Shown piece after piece: positions 1 to 7,154 of a DNA stretch of 29,072 bases. Every line of letters begins with the position of its first letter. Position 1 is the first letter of the stretch. The position numbers and the translations under genes were made by a program. The DNA comes from a bacterium (lineage in GTDB: Bacteria; CSSED10-310; JAJRTK01), in NCBI GenBank assembly GCA_024278345.1, contig JAJRTK010000332.1, positions 1-29,072 on the forward strand. Direction: 5' to 3'. The notes under the pieces are model-generated. The model saw nothing but the letters and a program-made list of their open reading frames with translations. It had not been told where the DNA came from and searched no databases.

Positions 1-2
1 CC

Positions 3-224
3 TTTTCCGCTTCCTTCTCGTTCATTGCCTAATTCCGGTTTCCCATTCTTCTTGTCCTCCCTTCTCTTTCGTGCGATGCGCTCCCTCAAAAAGAGCAACA
101 ACGTCCCGGCAATCCCGGTCATGATACGCCTTGGGGGCATGAGTCGCGCTGAAGGGCGGTCCCTTCCCCGCAGATTCTCATCGAGATTCCCCGCCAGTCC
201 ATCCCCATCGGTTTGCCCACCCAT
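3..224 (-). CDS. Possible partial hypothetical protein running off the left edge
   Basis: On the minus strand an ATG at 224-222 opens 74 codons with no stop before the window edge. The product starts MGGQTDGDGLAG, then has a short hydrophobic stretch (TGIAGTLLLFL) followed by a Lys/Arg-rich segment (RERIARKRREDKKNGK), which would fit a single membrane anchor with a basic cytoplasmic tail. No convincing Shine-Dalgarno precedes this ATG. An internal ATG at about residue 35, with AAGG upstream, is an alternative start. A plus-strand reading at 25-240 is equally open but looks less like a protein. No family was recognised. It may not be a gene. Confidence 0.3.
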   Translation of the reverse strand, partial: MGGQTDGDGLAGNLDENLRGRDRPSARLMPPRRIMTGIAGTLLLFLRERIARKRREDKKNGKPELGNEREGSGK

Positions 225-312
225 ATTGATTAGTCGGTAAACCGCGATGCAAGCTGGTATAGGTACAACCCGAGCGAACCCCGCCTGGAAATGATCTTGG
301 AGGCGCAACGTC

Positions 313-1443
313 ATGCGAAAAAACTCTTTCGATCCGCCTGAAAACCTGGTTCTACTCCACCACTACCAGGATCCAGCCCTCCGGCAGCCCTACGGTGAAG
401 GCACCGAAATCTGGTTTTACCGCGATGACCAGAATCGTTACTACCGCAAGAAGATGTTCCGCCACATCGATGCCGACAGCGATTCCTGGACCCAGGGCTG
501 GATCGACGGAGACGCCGCCGTGGAGCTCCTGGCCAGCTTCAACGGAGAAAAGCTCCTGCTCCAGCTCTTTCCCGATGCCTGGCAGGCCAGAACCTATCGC
601 CGCTTCGGCACCTGCTCACTGCGCGAACTGGAGTCGCGAATCGACTCGTTGCTGCAAGAGGCTGTCGAAGTGGTGACCGTGCATGAGTCCATCACAGAGG
701 AACCCCGGGAGCCTTGCACCCTCTTCGCCTCGCCCACCGGCCTCTTCCTGACCTGCACCAAGGGAAAGGCGCGCCCGCCCGCGTCATTCCAGCAGTCCGG
801 CATCCCCCTGACCACGACGTCGAGTCTCCGCTTCCTGTTGGGGCGACACTCCCTGGCCGGCCTCTCCATCGGCGACAAGTGGCGCCTGCTTCTAAAGGCG
901 GCGCGCTGCTCGAAAAAACTGCCCATCACCAATTGGAACCCCCATGGAGAACCCTCCGGCCGTCCGCCCGATGACGAGAATCCCCGGCCAAGGATCCTCA
1001 CGCCCCCCGATGCACTGCGATTCCTGTGTCGTCACGGATGTTCCGCCCAGTTGTTTCACCAGTATTTCCCCGACGCCCCGGAAACGCTCTTCCTCATCCA
1101 ATCGGACGCCGAAAATTGGTTGCAAGCCAGGAAAACCGCCATTCCACGGGCACTCGAAACCGCCGAGCTGCTCTACCGGCGCCCTGCCCGGAAAGAGGCC
1201 GCACATGCGACCTCGGGACCCGCTCTCTACAGGCTCGACGAGCATCTTCACCTACTCGAGGAGCCGGCGCACGGAACGCCTCCCCATTACGAGTTTCTCG
1301 ACCGGCCAGACGCCCTCTTCGCCCTCATCCGCATGGGAGACGTCCCCGACGAAGTCAAGATGCACGCCTTTCCCCACAAGGAGACCTGGCGAACCATGCA
1401 AGAACGCACGGGAATCCAATTCCCCGCCGACGGATATGAGTGA
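313..1443 (+). CDS. Hypothetical protein, 376 aa
   Basis: The start is supported by GGAGG at 299-303, nine bases before the ATG. The gene ends in TGA and is followed by a 1.1-kb gene-free stretch. The protein is soluble-looking, with no signal peptide and no membrane segment. It is rich in Arg, Pro, His and aromatic residues. The N-terminal third has a charged/aromatic pattern (EIWFYRDDQNRYYRKKMF), and a middle linker around residues 200-225 is Pro-rich. I recognise no family, catalytic motif or nucleotide-binding motif. Codon use is C-rich in third positions, like most genes here and unlike yejB downstream. The reading is long and consistent in one frame, so the gene is probably real, but its function is unknown. 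The intervening repeats make operon linkage with the transporter genes unlikely. Confidence 0.65.
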   Translation: MRKNSFDPPENLVLLHHYQDPALRQPYGEGTEIWFYRDDQNRYYRKKMFRHIDADSDSWTQGWIDGDAAVELLASFNGEKLLLQLFPDAWQARTYRRFGTCSLRELESRIDSLLQEAVEVVTVHESITEEPREPCTLFASPTGLFLTCTKGKARPPASFQQSGIPLTTTSSLRFLLGRHSLAGLSIGDKWRLLLKAARCSKKLPITNWNPHGEPSGRPPDDENPRPRILTPPDALRFLCRHGCSAQLFHQYFPDAPETLFLIQSDAENWLQARKTAIPRALETAELLYRRPARKEAAHATSGPALYRLDEHLHLLEEPAHGTPPHYEFLDRPDALFALIRMGDVPDEVKMHAFPHKETWRTMQERTGIQFPADGYE

Positions 1444-1550
1444 AGGAACCGGTAGAAGAGCACCAATTTGCCAGCCGGCTCCACCAGGCCAACCCAATTG
1501 AGAACTTTTTTACCGCGGCGGTCCTTTCGGCGAGGCGCGGATGGGCTCCC

Positions 1551-1583
1551 ATTCTCCAATCCATTGAGAATATTGTTTTTTTT
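1551..1583 (+). terminator. Weak intrinsic terminator candidate
   Basis: ATTCTC at 1551-1556 pairs with GAGAAT at 1566-1571 across a 9-base loop, and eight T residues follow at 1576-1583. The stem is short and AT-rich and the T-run begins four bases after it, so strength would be low. It lies about 110 bp beyond the stop of the hypothetical gene and could end its transcript. Confidence 0.3.
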
Positions 1584-1720
1584 GCTGGTTGAGGTCCGCT
1601 CCTGCCAGCGGCCATCCGGCCGCTGTCATCCGCCCATCAACCCCGACAACCCACTCCAAGCCGGACTCTGGATCAACGAAGGAATGCTTCTGTCCAGCAC
1701 CATGAAAGCGAAATTCGGGG

Positions 1721-2030
1721 ACCTACCAGGTCCGGTTGACAACTGCACCGCTGGGGCGGGTCTCCTTCCCGGCTTCGGAGAACCGTTCACGGGGGTTGAG
1801 CCGACCTTTGTTCTCGATTCGATGATGCCGGCAACCAGGAACCTGCCGGTAGTTCCGGAGTGTGCCCGCAGTTTCCCGAACCGGATGGAATAGGGGAACA
1901 TGGGCTCCATGTCCAACGTGAACGGTGTCCCTCCGTGCAGCCCGGAGGGCGCTACACCGGCAAGATGCCGGTGCCACCGTTTCGGCGAAGAAAATTGTAA
2001 AGCAGCAACACGACAATTTGATAGGTCCCG
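1721..2030 (+). repeat. Dispersed repeat, copy A, interrupted by a 158-bp segment
   Basis: Bases 1721-1774 and 1933-2030 match, in order, the reverse complement of 24297-24450. By eye there are 5 mismatches in 54 and 3 in 98. In the other copy the two parts are contiguous; here 1775-1932 separates them. The element contains a hairpin, ACCGGCA-AGA-TGCCGGT, and a GC-rich CTCCGTGCAGCCCGGAGG segment. No coding reading is preserved between the copies, so it is probably a non-coding mobile or REP/MITE-like element. Immediately after it lies a near-perfect palindrome, TCCCGAAATTCGGGA, at 2026-2040. Confidence 0.85.
1775..1932. repeat. Insert inside repeat copy A bounded by 9-bp inverted repeats
   Basis: Relative to the uninterrupted copy at 24297-24450, these 158 bases are extra. 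Close to each end lie perfect inverted 9-mers, CCGTTCACG at 1783-1791 and CGTGAACGG at 1917-1925. This is what a small non-autonomous insertion would leave. I see no clear target-site duplication and no coding sequence. The alternative is that the other copy lost this part by deletion. Confidence 0.55.
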
Positions 2031-2133
2031 AAATTCGGGATTCTGAAACGATGGAACGTCATCGGAGATGGTGCATTATAACTAACTGATTAAAGAGAAC
2101 AAAAGAAATGAGGGGATGACTCGGGCTGCATCG

Positions 2134-2242
2134 ATGCGACTGGCAACCTTTGGGAAGGCGGCTTGTGGGGTTTTCCTCATCCACGGGCTCTGGGCCGCCG
2201 CCGCATGCGACCGGCAACCTATGGGAAGGCGGCTTGTGGGGT
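2134..2242 (+). repeat. Pair of 38-bp direct repeats
   Basis: Bases 2134-2171 and 2205-2242 are the same 38-mer with two mismatches (starts ATGCGAC, ends GGCTTGTGGGGT), 71 bp apart. The stretch lies in the gene-free region upstream of the transporter operon and leads directly into the 45-bp tandem array. No function is evident. Confidence 0.85.
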
Positions 2243-2253
2243 GGTGGCGGTTG

Positions 2254-2358
2254 TTGTGGGGTGTTGTGAAGGAGCCAGGTGGTAGGGATGAGGTGGCATT
2301 GTGGGGTGTTGTGAAGGAGCCAGGTGGTAGGGATGAGGTGGTTGTTGTGGGGTGTTGG
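2254..2358 (+). repeat. 45-bp tandem repeat, two full units plus a partial third
   Basis: Units begin with TTGTGGGGTGTTG at 2254, 2299 and 2345; the first two full units are nearly identical (core GTGAAGGAGCCAGGTGGTAG). The third copy diverges after about 14 bases. The array is strongly G/T rich on the plus strand. Slippage-type minisatellite growth is the simplest explanation. There are no spacers, so this is not a CRISPR array. Confidence 0.85.
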
Positions 2359-2400
2359 GGTTTCCGGGGTTGGTGTGGGAAGGTGCATTGGGGGAAAATT

Positions 2401-2455
2401 GGCGAGTGGCGCGAGCGGCTGCGAGCGACGGGAGCGGAACTCGACGCAAAGAGAG
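2401..2455 (+). repeat. Dispersed GC-rich repeat, copy R1 (most diverged)
   Basis: This segment (GGCGAG...GGGAGCGGAAC...GACGCAA) aligns with 10672-10725 on the same strand and, more weakly, with the reverse complement of 20414-20461. The shared ends are GGCGAG at the left and GGGAGCGGAAC near the right; the middle has diverged. It sits about 100 bp upstream of yejB, between the tandem array and the presumed promoter. Confidence 0.55.
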
Positions 2456-2464
2456 GGCAGGCGT

Positions 2465-2492
2465 TTGGATTGTGTGGTTCGGTGTGTATGAT
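2465..2492 (+). promoter_or_regulatory. Candidate sigma-70-type promoter for the transporter operon
   Basis: TTGGAT at 2465-2470, a 16-base spacer and TATGAT at 2487-2492 resemble -35 and -10 hexamers (three of six and five of six matches to the E. coli consensus). They lie 60 bp before the yejB start codon. The region is compositionally biased, so chance similarity is possible. Confidence 0.3.
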
Positions 2493-2551
2493 ACGCTTTT
2501 GGATTCGGACGGGATCCCATTGATTTTCAGGTGGGCTGGGAGCGGACAGAG

Positions 2552-3937
2552 ATGACCAAGTATTTCCTTCGGCGTTTCCTTTTGCTGATTCCGACGTTTT
2601 TTGGGGCGACTCTTTTGGTATTCGTGATATTGCAGCTTGCTCCTGGAGGTCCCATCGAGCAGGCGATCATGCGGATGAAGATGGCGTCGATGAACCAGGG
2701 GGAAGTTGGTGGCGGTGGCGGTAATGGTTTGGCGGGGCAATCGGCGATTCCTCGGGCGGCCCTGGAGCAGATGAAGAAGTTTTATGGTTTCGACAAGCCG
2801 ATCCCGGTGCGTTACCTGATCTGGCTGGGGCTTTGGCCTCGGGACGTGGACAACCACGTGGTGGAGTTGGGGAAGCCGTTGCGTCTTCCGGTGGGCGAGG
2901 TGGAGTTCGAGGGTGAGGAGATCCGGTTGTGGCGATGGGTGCGGGCGGTGGAGGTGGATGGGGAGGCGTTGCTCCAGGAGAGCGAGGAGAGTGGTGCGGG
3001 GTTTTACGTGGACGATTCGATCCCGATTCTTCCTCGGGCGGCGTCGGTGGGGTCGTGGCGGCCTTTGGAGGGTTGGAGCCTGATCCGGGATTGGCGTGAC
3101 GAGTGGCCGGAGGACGAGGAGAAGCCGCCGGCGGAGCGGGTTCGGAAGGTGGAATTCGCGAAGAAACAGATGTCGGGCATTCTCACGGGAGATTTGGGCG
3201 TTTCGTATGTCTATTCGGAGCCGGTGTGGGATGTGATCCGGCCTCGGTTCAAGATTTCGCTTTTTTTTGGGTGCATTGGTTTCGTGTTGGCGTATTTGGT
3301 CTGTATTCCGCTGGGTATTTTCAAGGCGCTGAAGCATGGGACGCCGTTCGATTTTGTGACGAGCGCGATTGTTTTCATTGGCTATTCGATCCCGGGCTGG
3401 GCGTTGGGGGCGATATTGTTGGTGCTGTTTGGTGGTGGGAGTTTCTGGGATGTGTTTCCTTTGGGCGGGTTCCGGTCGGACAACTGGGAGATGCTGACGA
3501 CGTGGGGGAAGATTCTGGATCAGGCGCACCACGCGGTGCTTCCGCTCATCGCGTGGACGATCCAGGGGTTTGCGGTGTTGACGGTGCTCATGAAGAATTC
3601 GCTGTTGGAGAACTTGAGTGCGGATTACGTGCGGACGGCGTTTGCCAAGGGGTTGACGGAGCGGCGGGTGATCTGGGTTCACGTTTTCCGGAACTCGTTG
3701 ATTCCCATCTGCGTGGGGATTGGTGGGCTCATCGGTGTGTTCCTGGCTGGTTCGTATTTGATCGAGAAGACGTTCAATATTGATGGTTTCGGGATGTTGG
3801 GGTTCCAGTCGGCGTTGAACCGGGACTATCCCATCGTCATGGGTACGCTGGTCATCGGGGTCTTTTTGCGGTTGTTCGGGAACATCATATCGGACATTGC
3901 GCTGGCGATTGTCGATCCCAGGATCCGGTTCAAGTGA
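2552..3937 (+). CDS. yejB: Peptide/microcin-C-type ABC importer permease, YejB-like, with an inserted domain
   Basis: This 461-aa inner-membrane protein is one half of the translocation pore of an Opp/Dpp/Yej-family importer. The N-terminal helix (residues 7-30) followed by QLAPGGPIEQAI is the YejB hallmark. The C-terminal binding-protein-dependent transport domain has the EAA-type coupling loop (AKGLTERRVIWVHVFRNSL) and ends DIALAIVDPRIRFK, closely like YejB ends. E. coli YejB is about 364 aa; the extra length lies at residues ~95-208, between the first helix and the GDLGVSY segment. It is a hydrophilic, acidic, Trp-rich stretch predicted to be extracytoplasmic. A glycine run occurs at ~52-59. 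I chose the ATG at 2552 because it begins the conserved MTKYFLRR and has a purine-rich site just upstream; an in-frame ATG lies at 2531. Codon use is unusually G/T-rich in third positions. The next gene starts 10 bp downstream. Confidence 0.92.
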   Translation: MTKYFLRRFLLLIPTFFGATLLVFVILQLAPGGPIEQAIMRMKMASMNQGEVGGGGGNGLAGQSAIPRAALEQMKKFYGFDKPIPVRYLIWLGLWPRDVDNHVVELGKPLRLPVGEVEFEGEEIRLWRWVRAVEVDGEALLQESEESGAGFYVDDSIPILPRAASVGSWRPLEGWSLIRDWRDEWPEDEEKPPAERVRKVEFAKKQMSGILTGDLGVSYVYSEPVWDVIRPRFKISLFFGCIGFVLAYLVCIPLGIFKALKHGTPFDFVTSAIVFIGYSIPGWALGAILLVLFGGGSFWDVFPLGGFRSDNWEMLTTWGKILDQAHHAVLPLIAWTIQGFAVLTVLMKNSLLENLSADYVRTAFAKGLTERRVIWVHVFRNSLIPICVGIGGLIGVFLAGSYLIEKTFNIDGFGMLGFQSALNRDYPIVMGTLVIGVFLRLFGNIISDIALAIVDPRIRFK

Positions 3938-3947
3938 GGGTGGAGCG

Positions 3948-5015
3948 ATGACCAGAAAGATCGAGAAAAAGGCGCCGGGTTCCCAGTCGATTTTGGCGAA
4001 GCGATTCCGAAAGTTTCGTTCCATCAAACGCGGTTATATTTCATTTATTGTATTGGTGATGGCCTACGGTGCCTCGTTTTTCTTGCCGCTTTTGGTGAGC
4101 AACCGCGCCTTGGTGGTTCGCCACGAGGGAAAAACTTATTTTCCAGCTTTCCACGGCTTCTATTCGGCGTCGGAGTTTGGGGCGGAAGGGACCTCTTCGG
4201 AGCCCAACTACCGGGAGCTCCGGGAGCAGTTCAAGGAAGAGGGCGCAGGCAATTGGGTCATGATGCCGCTCTACCATTACGATCCCCTGGAGGATGTGAC
4301 GGTTGCCGGAAACAAGGCGTTTGAGGCGCCTTCGTGGAAACACTGGCTCGGGACCGATGATCGAGGGAGAGACCTGTTCGCCAGGATGGCTTACGGTTTC
4401 AACGTCTCCTTGTCTTTCGCCCTCCTTTTGACCTTTATCAACTATTTGGTCGGTGGATCAGTCGGCGCGGTCATGGGCTATTTCGGGGGAAGATTCGACC
4501 TCTATGTCCAGCGGCTCATCGAGATCTGGGGCACGATGCCGTTCCTTTACGTGGTGATCATTATTTCGTCCATCATCACGCCTAACTTCCTGCTATTAGT
4601 CTTTATCTTGAACCTCTTTGGGTGGATCGGCATGACTTACTACATGCGGGCCGAGTTCTACCGGGAGAAGGCCAAAGACTATGTGGCGGCGGCCATTACC
4701 ATGGGGGTCTCGACGCCGAAGATCATCTTCAAGCACATTCTGCCCAATGCCCTGACGCCCATCATCGCCTTCTTTCCCTTCAACATGGTGGGCGGGATCA
4801 GTTCGTTGGTCGCTCTGGATTTTCTGGGGTTTGGGCTGCCGCCGCCGACGCCGAGCTGGGGGCAGATGGTGTCGGTGGGACTGATGAACCTCGAAAAGTG
4901 GTGGTTGGTGACAGTACCGCTGGCGGCGCTTTTCATCACCTTGCTCCTCATCGTCTTCATCGGCGAGGCTATCCGGGAAGCCTTTGACCCAAAGGTCTTC
5001 TCTAGATTGAGGTGA
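3948..5015 (+). CDS. yejE: Peptide/microcin-C-type ABC importer permease, YejE-like
   Basis: The 355-aa partner permease. The N-terminal helix at ~29-50 is followed by a loop with SNRALVVRHEGKTYFPAFH, the typical YejE pattern (rPLVVrydGkfYFP). The loop continues to HWLGTDDRGRDLFARMAYG, which precedes the transport domain. The EAA loop is visible as AAITMGVSTPKIIFKHILPNALTP, then SLVALDFLGFGLPPPTPSWGQ. The C-terminus is FIGEAIREAFDPKVFSRLR. Length matches the family (E. coli YejE about 341 aa). The ATG at 3948 is preceded by GAGGGTGGAG overlapping the end of yejB, so the two are translationally close. Third-position base use shifts back to C-rich along this gene, in contrast to yejB. Confidence 0.93.
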   Translation: MTRKIEKKAPGSQSILAKRFRKFRSIKRGYISFIVLVMAYGASFFLPLLVSNRALVVRHEGKTYFPAFHGFYSASEFGAEGTSSEPNYRELREQFKEEGAGNWVMMPLYHYDPLEDVTVAGNKAFEAPSWKHWLGTDDRGRDLFARMAYGFNVSLSFALLLTFINYLVGGSVGAVMGYFGGRFDLYVQRLIEIWGTMPFLYVVIIISSIITPNFLLLVFILNLFGWIGMTYYMRAEFYREKAKDYVAAAITMGVSTPKIIFKHILPNALTPIIAFFPFNMVGGISSLVALDFLGFGLPPPTPSWGQMVSVGLMNLEKWWLVTVPLAALFITLLLIVFIGEAIREAFDPKVFSRLR

Positions 5016-5041
5016 CGTGGCGCCGGCATGGAGATCATGCC

Positions 5042-5108
5042 ATGGCTGGAGGCGAGGGTCGTATACGATGGATCGAGGCCAGGTGATGCAATGGGTGGAG
5101 GCGAGGTG
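5042..5108 (+). repeat. Short direct repeats in the yejE-oppD gap
   Basis: ATGGCTGGAGGCGAGGG at 5042 and ATGGGTGGAGGCGAGGT at 5091 are imperfect copies 49 bp apart within the 98-bp gap between the permease and the first ATPase gene. The second copy supplies the Shine-Dalgarno (GGAGGCGAGGTGA) for the ATG at 5114. The first looks like a duplicated, unused ribosome-binding site. This gap is the only sizeable one inside the transporter operon. Confidence 0.5.
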
Positions 5109-5113
5109 ACAGA

Positions 5114-6112
5114 ATGGAGAGAGAGAAGCTAGTAGAGGTCCAGGGGCTCCGGACCTACTTCGAAACGGAGGCGGGCACCGCCAAGGCCGTGGATGATGTC
5201 AGTTTCGACGTCTACGCCGGAGAGGTGCTGGGCATCGTCGGCGAGTCCGGCTCTGGAAAATCGGTCACCGCCCTCTCCATTATGAGGCTCATCCCCGATC
5301 CGCCAGGAAAGATCATCAGCGGCAGGATCCTGTTCCAGGGACGCGATCTCACGAAGCTCTCCTATCCAGAACTCTACAAGATCCGAGGCTCGGAAATCGC
5401 CATGGTCTTCTAGGAGCCCATGACCTCGCTCAATCCCGTTTACCGGATCGGGATGCAGGTTGGCGAGGTCATCCGGTTCCACGAAGAGGTGACGAAACAG
5501 GAGATCCACGACCGCTGCGTCGAGATGATGCGGATGGTGGGAATCCCCGACGCCGAGAAACGCTTGCGGGAGTATCCTCACCAGTTCTCCGGCGGGATGA
5601 GGCAGCGGGTAATGATTGCCATGGCTCTTGCCTGCAACCCGGCCCTTCTTATCGCCGACGAGCCGACGACGGCCCTGGACGTGACGATCCAGGCGCAGAT
5701 CCTGGAGTTGATGCTCGATCTCAAGGAGCGCAGAAAAGAGGCGGCCATCGTTCTCATTACCCATGACCTGGCCGTGGTCGCCGAGACCTGTGAGCGGGTG
5801 ATCGTCATGTACGGCGGCAAGATCCAGGAAGTCTCACCGGTGATGGAGCTCTTTGAGACGCCTCTCCACCCCTACACCGAGGGTCTCCTGGGATCGATCC
5901 CCAGGCCGGATCGAGAGCAAAAGGGCAAGCTCATGGCGATTCCCGGCGTTGTCCCAAGCATTCTGGAAATGCCACCGGGCTGCAAGTTTTGCAGCCGTTG
6001 CACCGTGAAGGAGGAGCGGTGCGAGACAGAGGAACCGCCCCTCCGAGAGGTGAGTCCGGGCCATTTCACCCGTTGCCACCTGGTGACCAAGGAAGGGAGG
6101 CAGTGGGCATGA
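5114..6112 (+). pseudogene. oppD: OppD/DppD-type ABC ATPase split by an in-frame TAG at the Q-loop Gln codon
   Basis: Read through one stop, this is a normal-length (332-codon) peptide-importer ATPase. Walker A is VGESGSGKSVT (~residues 40-50). The signature is FSGGMRQRV and Walker B is [14 protein letters not shown]. The family C-terminal domain has [15 protein letters not shown] and a Cys cluster (GCKFCSRC...C...C) like the one reported to hold an Fe-S cluster in some OppD/DppD proteins. Codon 100 (5411-5413) is TAG where the family has the Q-loop glutamine: AMVF-stop-EPMTSLNP. CAG to TAG is a single C-to-T change. The two halves are in the same frame. AGGAG at 5412-5416 overlaps the stop and precedes an ATG at 5420, so the C-terminal half (230 aa) could in principle be made by re-initiation, but it would lack Walker A. 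Everything else is intact, so this is a recent nonsense mutation, a sequencing error, or a suppressed/recoded stop. The downstream gene overlaps by ATGA. Confidence 0.85.
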
Positions 6113-7122
6113 GTGCAGGGATTACTCCGGGAGCCCTGGTGGATGTTCGGGATCTCCGCGTCTACTTCCCTATTTTTGGCGGTCTCTTCCAGCGTAAGGT
6201 CGGGGTCGTCAAAGCAGTGGATGGCGTGTCGATTTCCCTGTTCAAGGGGGAGACCGTGGGTCTGGTGGGGGAATCCGGCTGCGGCAAGACCACGGTGGGC
6301 CGTGCCATCATCAATGTCCTGCGTCACATGGCCCACGACGTGGAGCTGTCGGGGAGCATCTTCTACAATTTCACTCCGCCGCCGGTGGATATCCTGCCGT
6401 TGCACCACCGCTCCATGGGCTCCTACCGGGCGAAGGTTCAGATGATCTTCCAGGATCCCTACTCTTCTTTGAATCCCAGGATGACCGTGCAGCAGATCCT
6501 GGCGGAACCCCTTCAGCTCCATACCGACAAGAAGGGAACAGAGCTCAGGGATTATGTCGCTTGGCTCATGAAGCGGGTGGGATTGCTTCCCGACCAGATT
6601 TCCCGTTTCCCCCACGAGTTTTCCGGCGGGCAGCGCCAGAGGATCGGCATTGCGCGTTCCCTGGCCACCAACCCGGAGCTCATCATTTGCGACGAACCGG
6701 TGTCGGCCCTGGACGTCTCCATCCAGGCGCAGGTGATCAACCTCATGGGGGAACTCCAGGAGGAGTTCGGGCTCACCTACTTGTTCATTGCCCACGATCT
6801 CAGCGTGGTGGAGCATATCAGCGACAAGATTGCCGTGATGTACTTGGGGAACATCGTGGAGTTCGGCACGAGCGAGCAGGTCTATTTCGATCCGAAGCAT
6901 CCGTACAGCAAGGCGCTTCTTTCGGCGGTGCCCGTGGCAAACCCAAGGAGAGAGCGGGCTCGGCGAATCGTCCTGAAAGGGGACGTGCCTACCCCCATTA
7001 ACAAGCCCTCGGGCTGTGGTTTCCGGACGCGATGTCCCATTGCCAAGCCCGACTGCGCCAAGGATGTTCCGCCGCTTCGCAATGTGGGAGAGGAACATCT
7101 GGTGGCTTGCCCTTACGCATAG
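6109..7122 (+). CDS. oppF: OppF/DppF-type peptide ABC importer ATPase
   Basis: A 337-aa cytoplasmic ATPase, the second nucleotide-binding subunit of the importer. Walker A is [14 protein letters not shown], the Q-loop is intact ([18 protein letters not shown]), the signature is [15 protein letters not shown] and Walker B is [14 protein letters not shown]. The switch His region is [13 protein letters not shown]. The C-terminal oligopeptide-transporter domain follows ([12 protein letters not shown], then [15 protein letters not shown]). An insertion between Walker A and the Q-loop ([19 protein letters not shown]) is slightly longer than usual. The ATG at 6109 overlaps the upstream TGA (ATGA), with GGAAGGGAGG at 6091-6100 as ribosome-binding site. 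Stop is TAG. In E. coli the Yej system uses one fused ATPase (YejF); here the two halves are separate genes. Confidence 0.93.
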   Translation: MSAGITPGALVDVRDLRVYFPIFGGLFQRKVGVVKAVDGVSISLFKGETVGLVGESGCGKTTVGRAIINVLRHMAHDVELSGSIFYNFTPPPVDILPLHHRSMGSYRAKVQMIFQDPYSSLNPRMTVQQILAEPLQLHTDKKGTELRDYVAWLMKRVGLLPDQISRFPHEFSGGQRQRIGIARSLATNPELIICDEPVSALDVSIQAQVINLMGELQEEFGLTYLFIAHDLSVVEHISDKIAVMYLGNIVEFGTSEQVYFDPKHPYSKALLSAVPVANPRRERARRIVLKGDVPTPINKPSGCGFRTRCPIAKPDCAKDVPPLRNVGEEHLVACPYA

Positions 7123-7154
7123 GTAGGTTGGGCACAGAGAAGGAAGGTGGAGTT

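Noticed and set aside
25-240. 71-codon plus-strand frame at the left edge
   Set aside because: Ser/Arg/Pro-rich without motif or ribosome-binding site; the overlapping minus-strand frame is slightly more protein-like.
1468-1893. 141-codon plus-strand frame in the gene-free region
   Set aside because: It runs through the dispersed repeat and its insert, has no ribosome-binding site and no protein-like pattern.
2254-2358. CRISPR-like array
   Set aside because: Units are directly adjacent with no unique spacers, there are only two and a bit, and no cas gene is present.
2219-4027. 602-codon open frame on the minus strand across the repeats and yejB
   Set aside because: It is antisense to a clearly conserved permease; the product is Arg/Pro/His-rich without any motif. 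It arises from the G/T-rich bias that removes stops on the other strand.
5872-7098. 408-codon minus-strand frame opposite the ATPase genes
   Set aside because: Antisense shadow of Walker and signature motifs on the plus strand.
5411-7122. Whole-genome reassignment of TAG to glutamine
   Set aside because: TAG occurs as the natural end of oppF, the membrane-protein gene and both kinase genes, at positions expected for their C-termini. Local suppression is not excluded.
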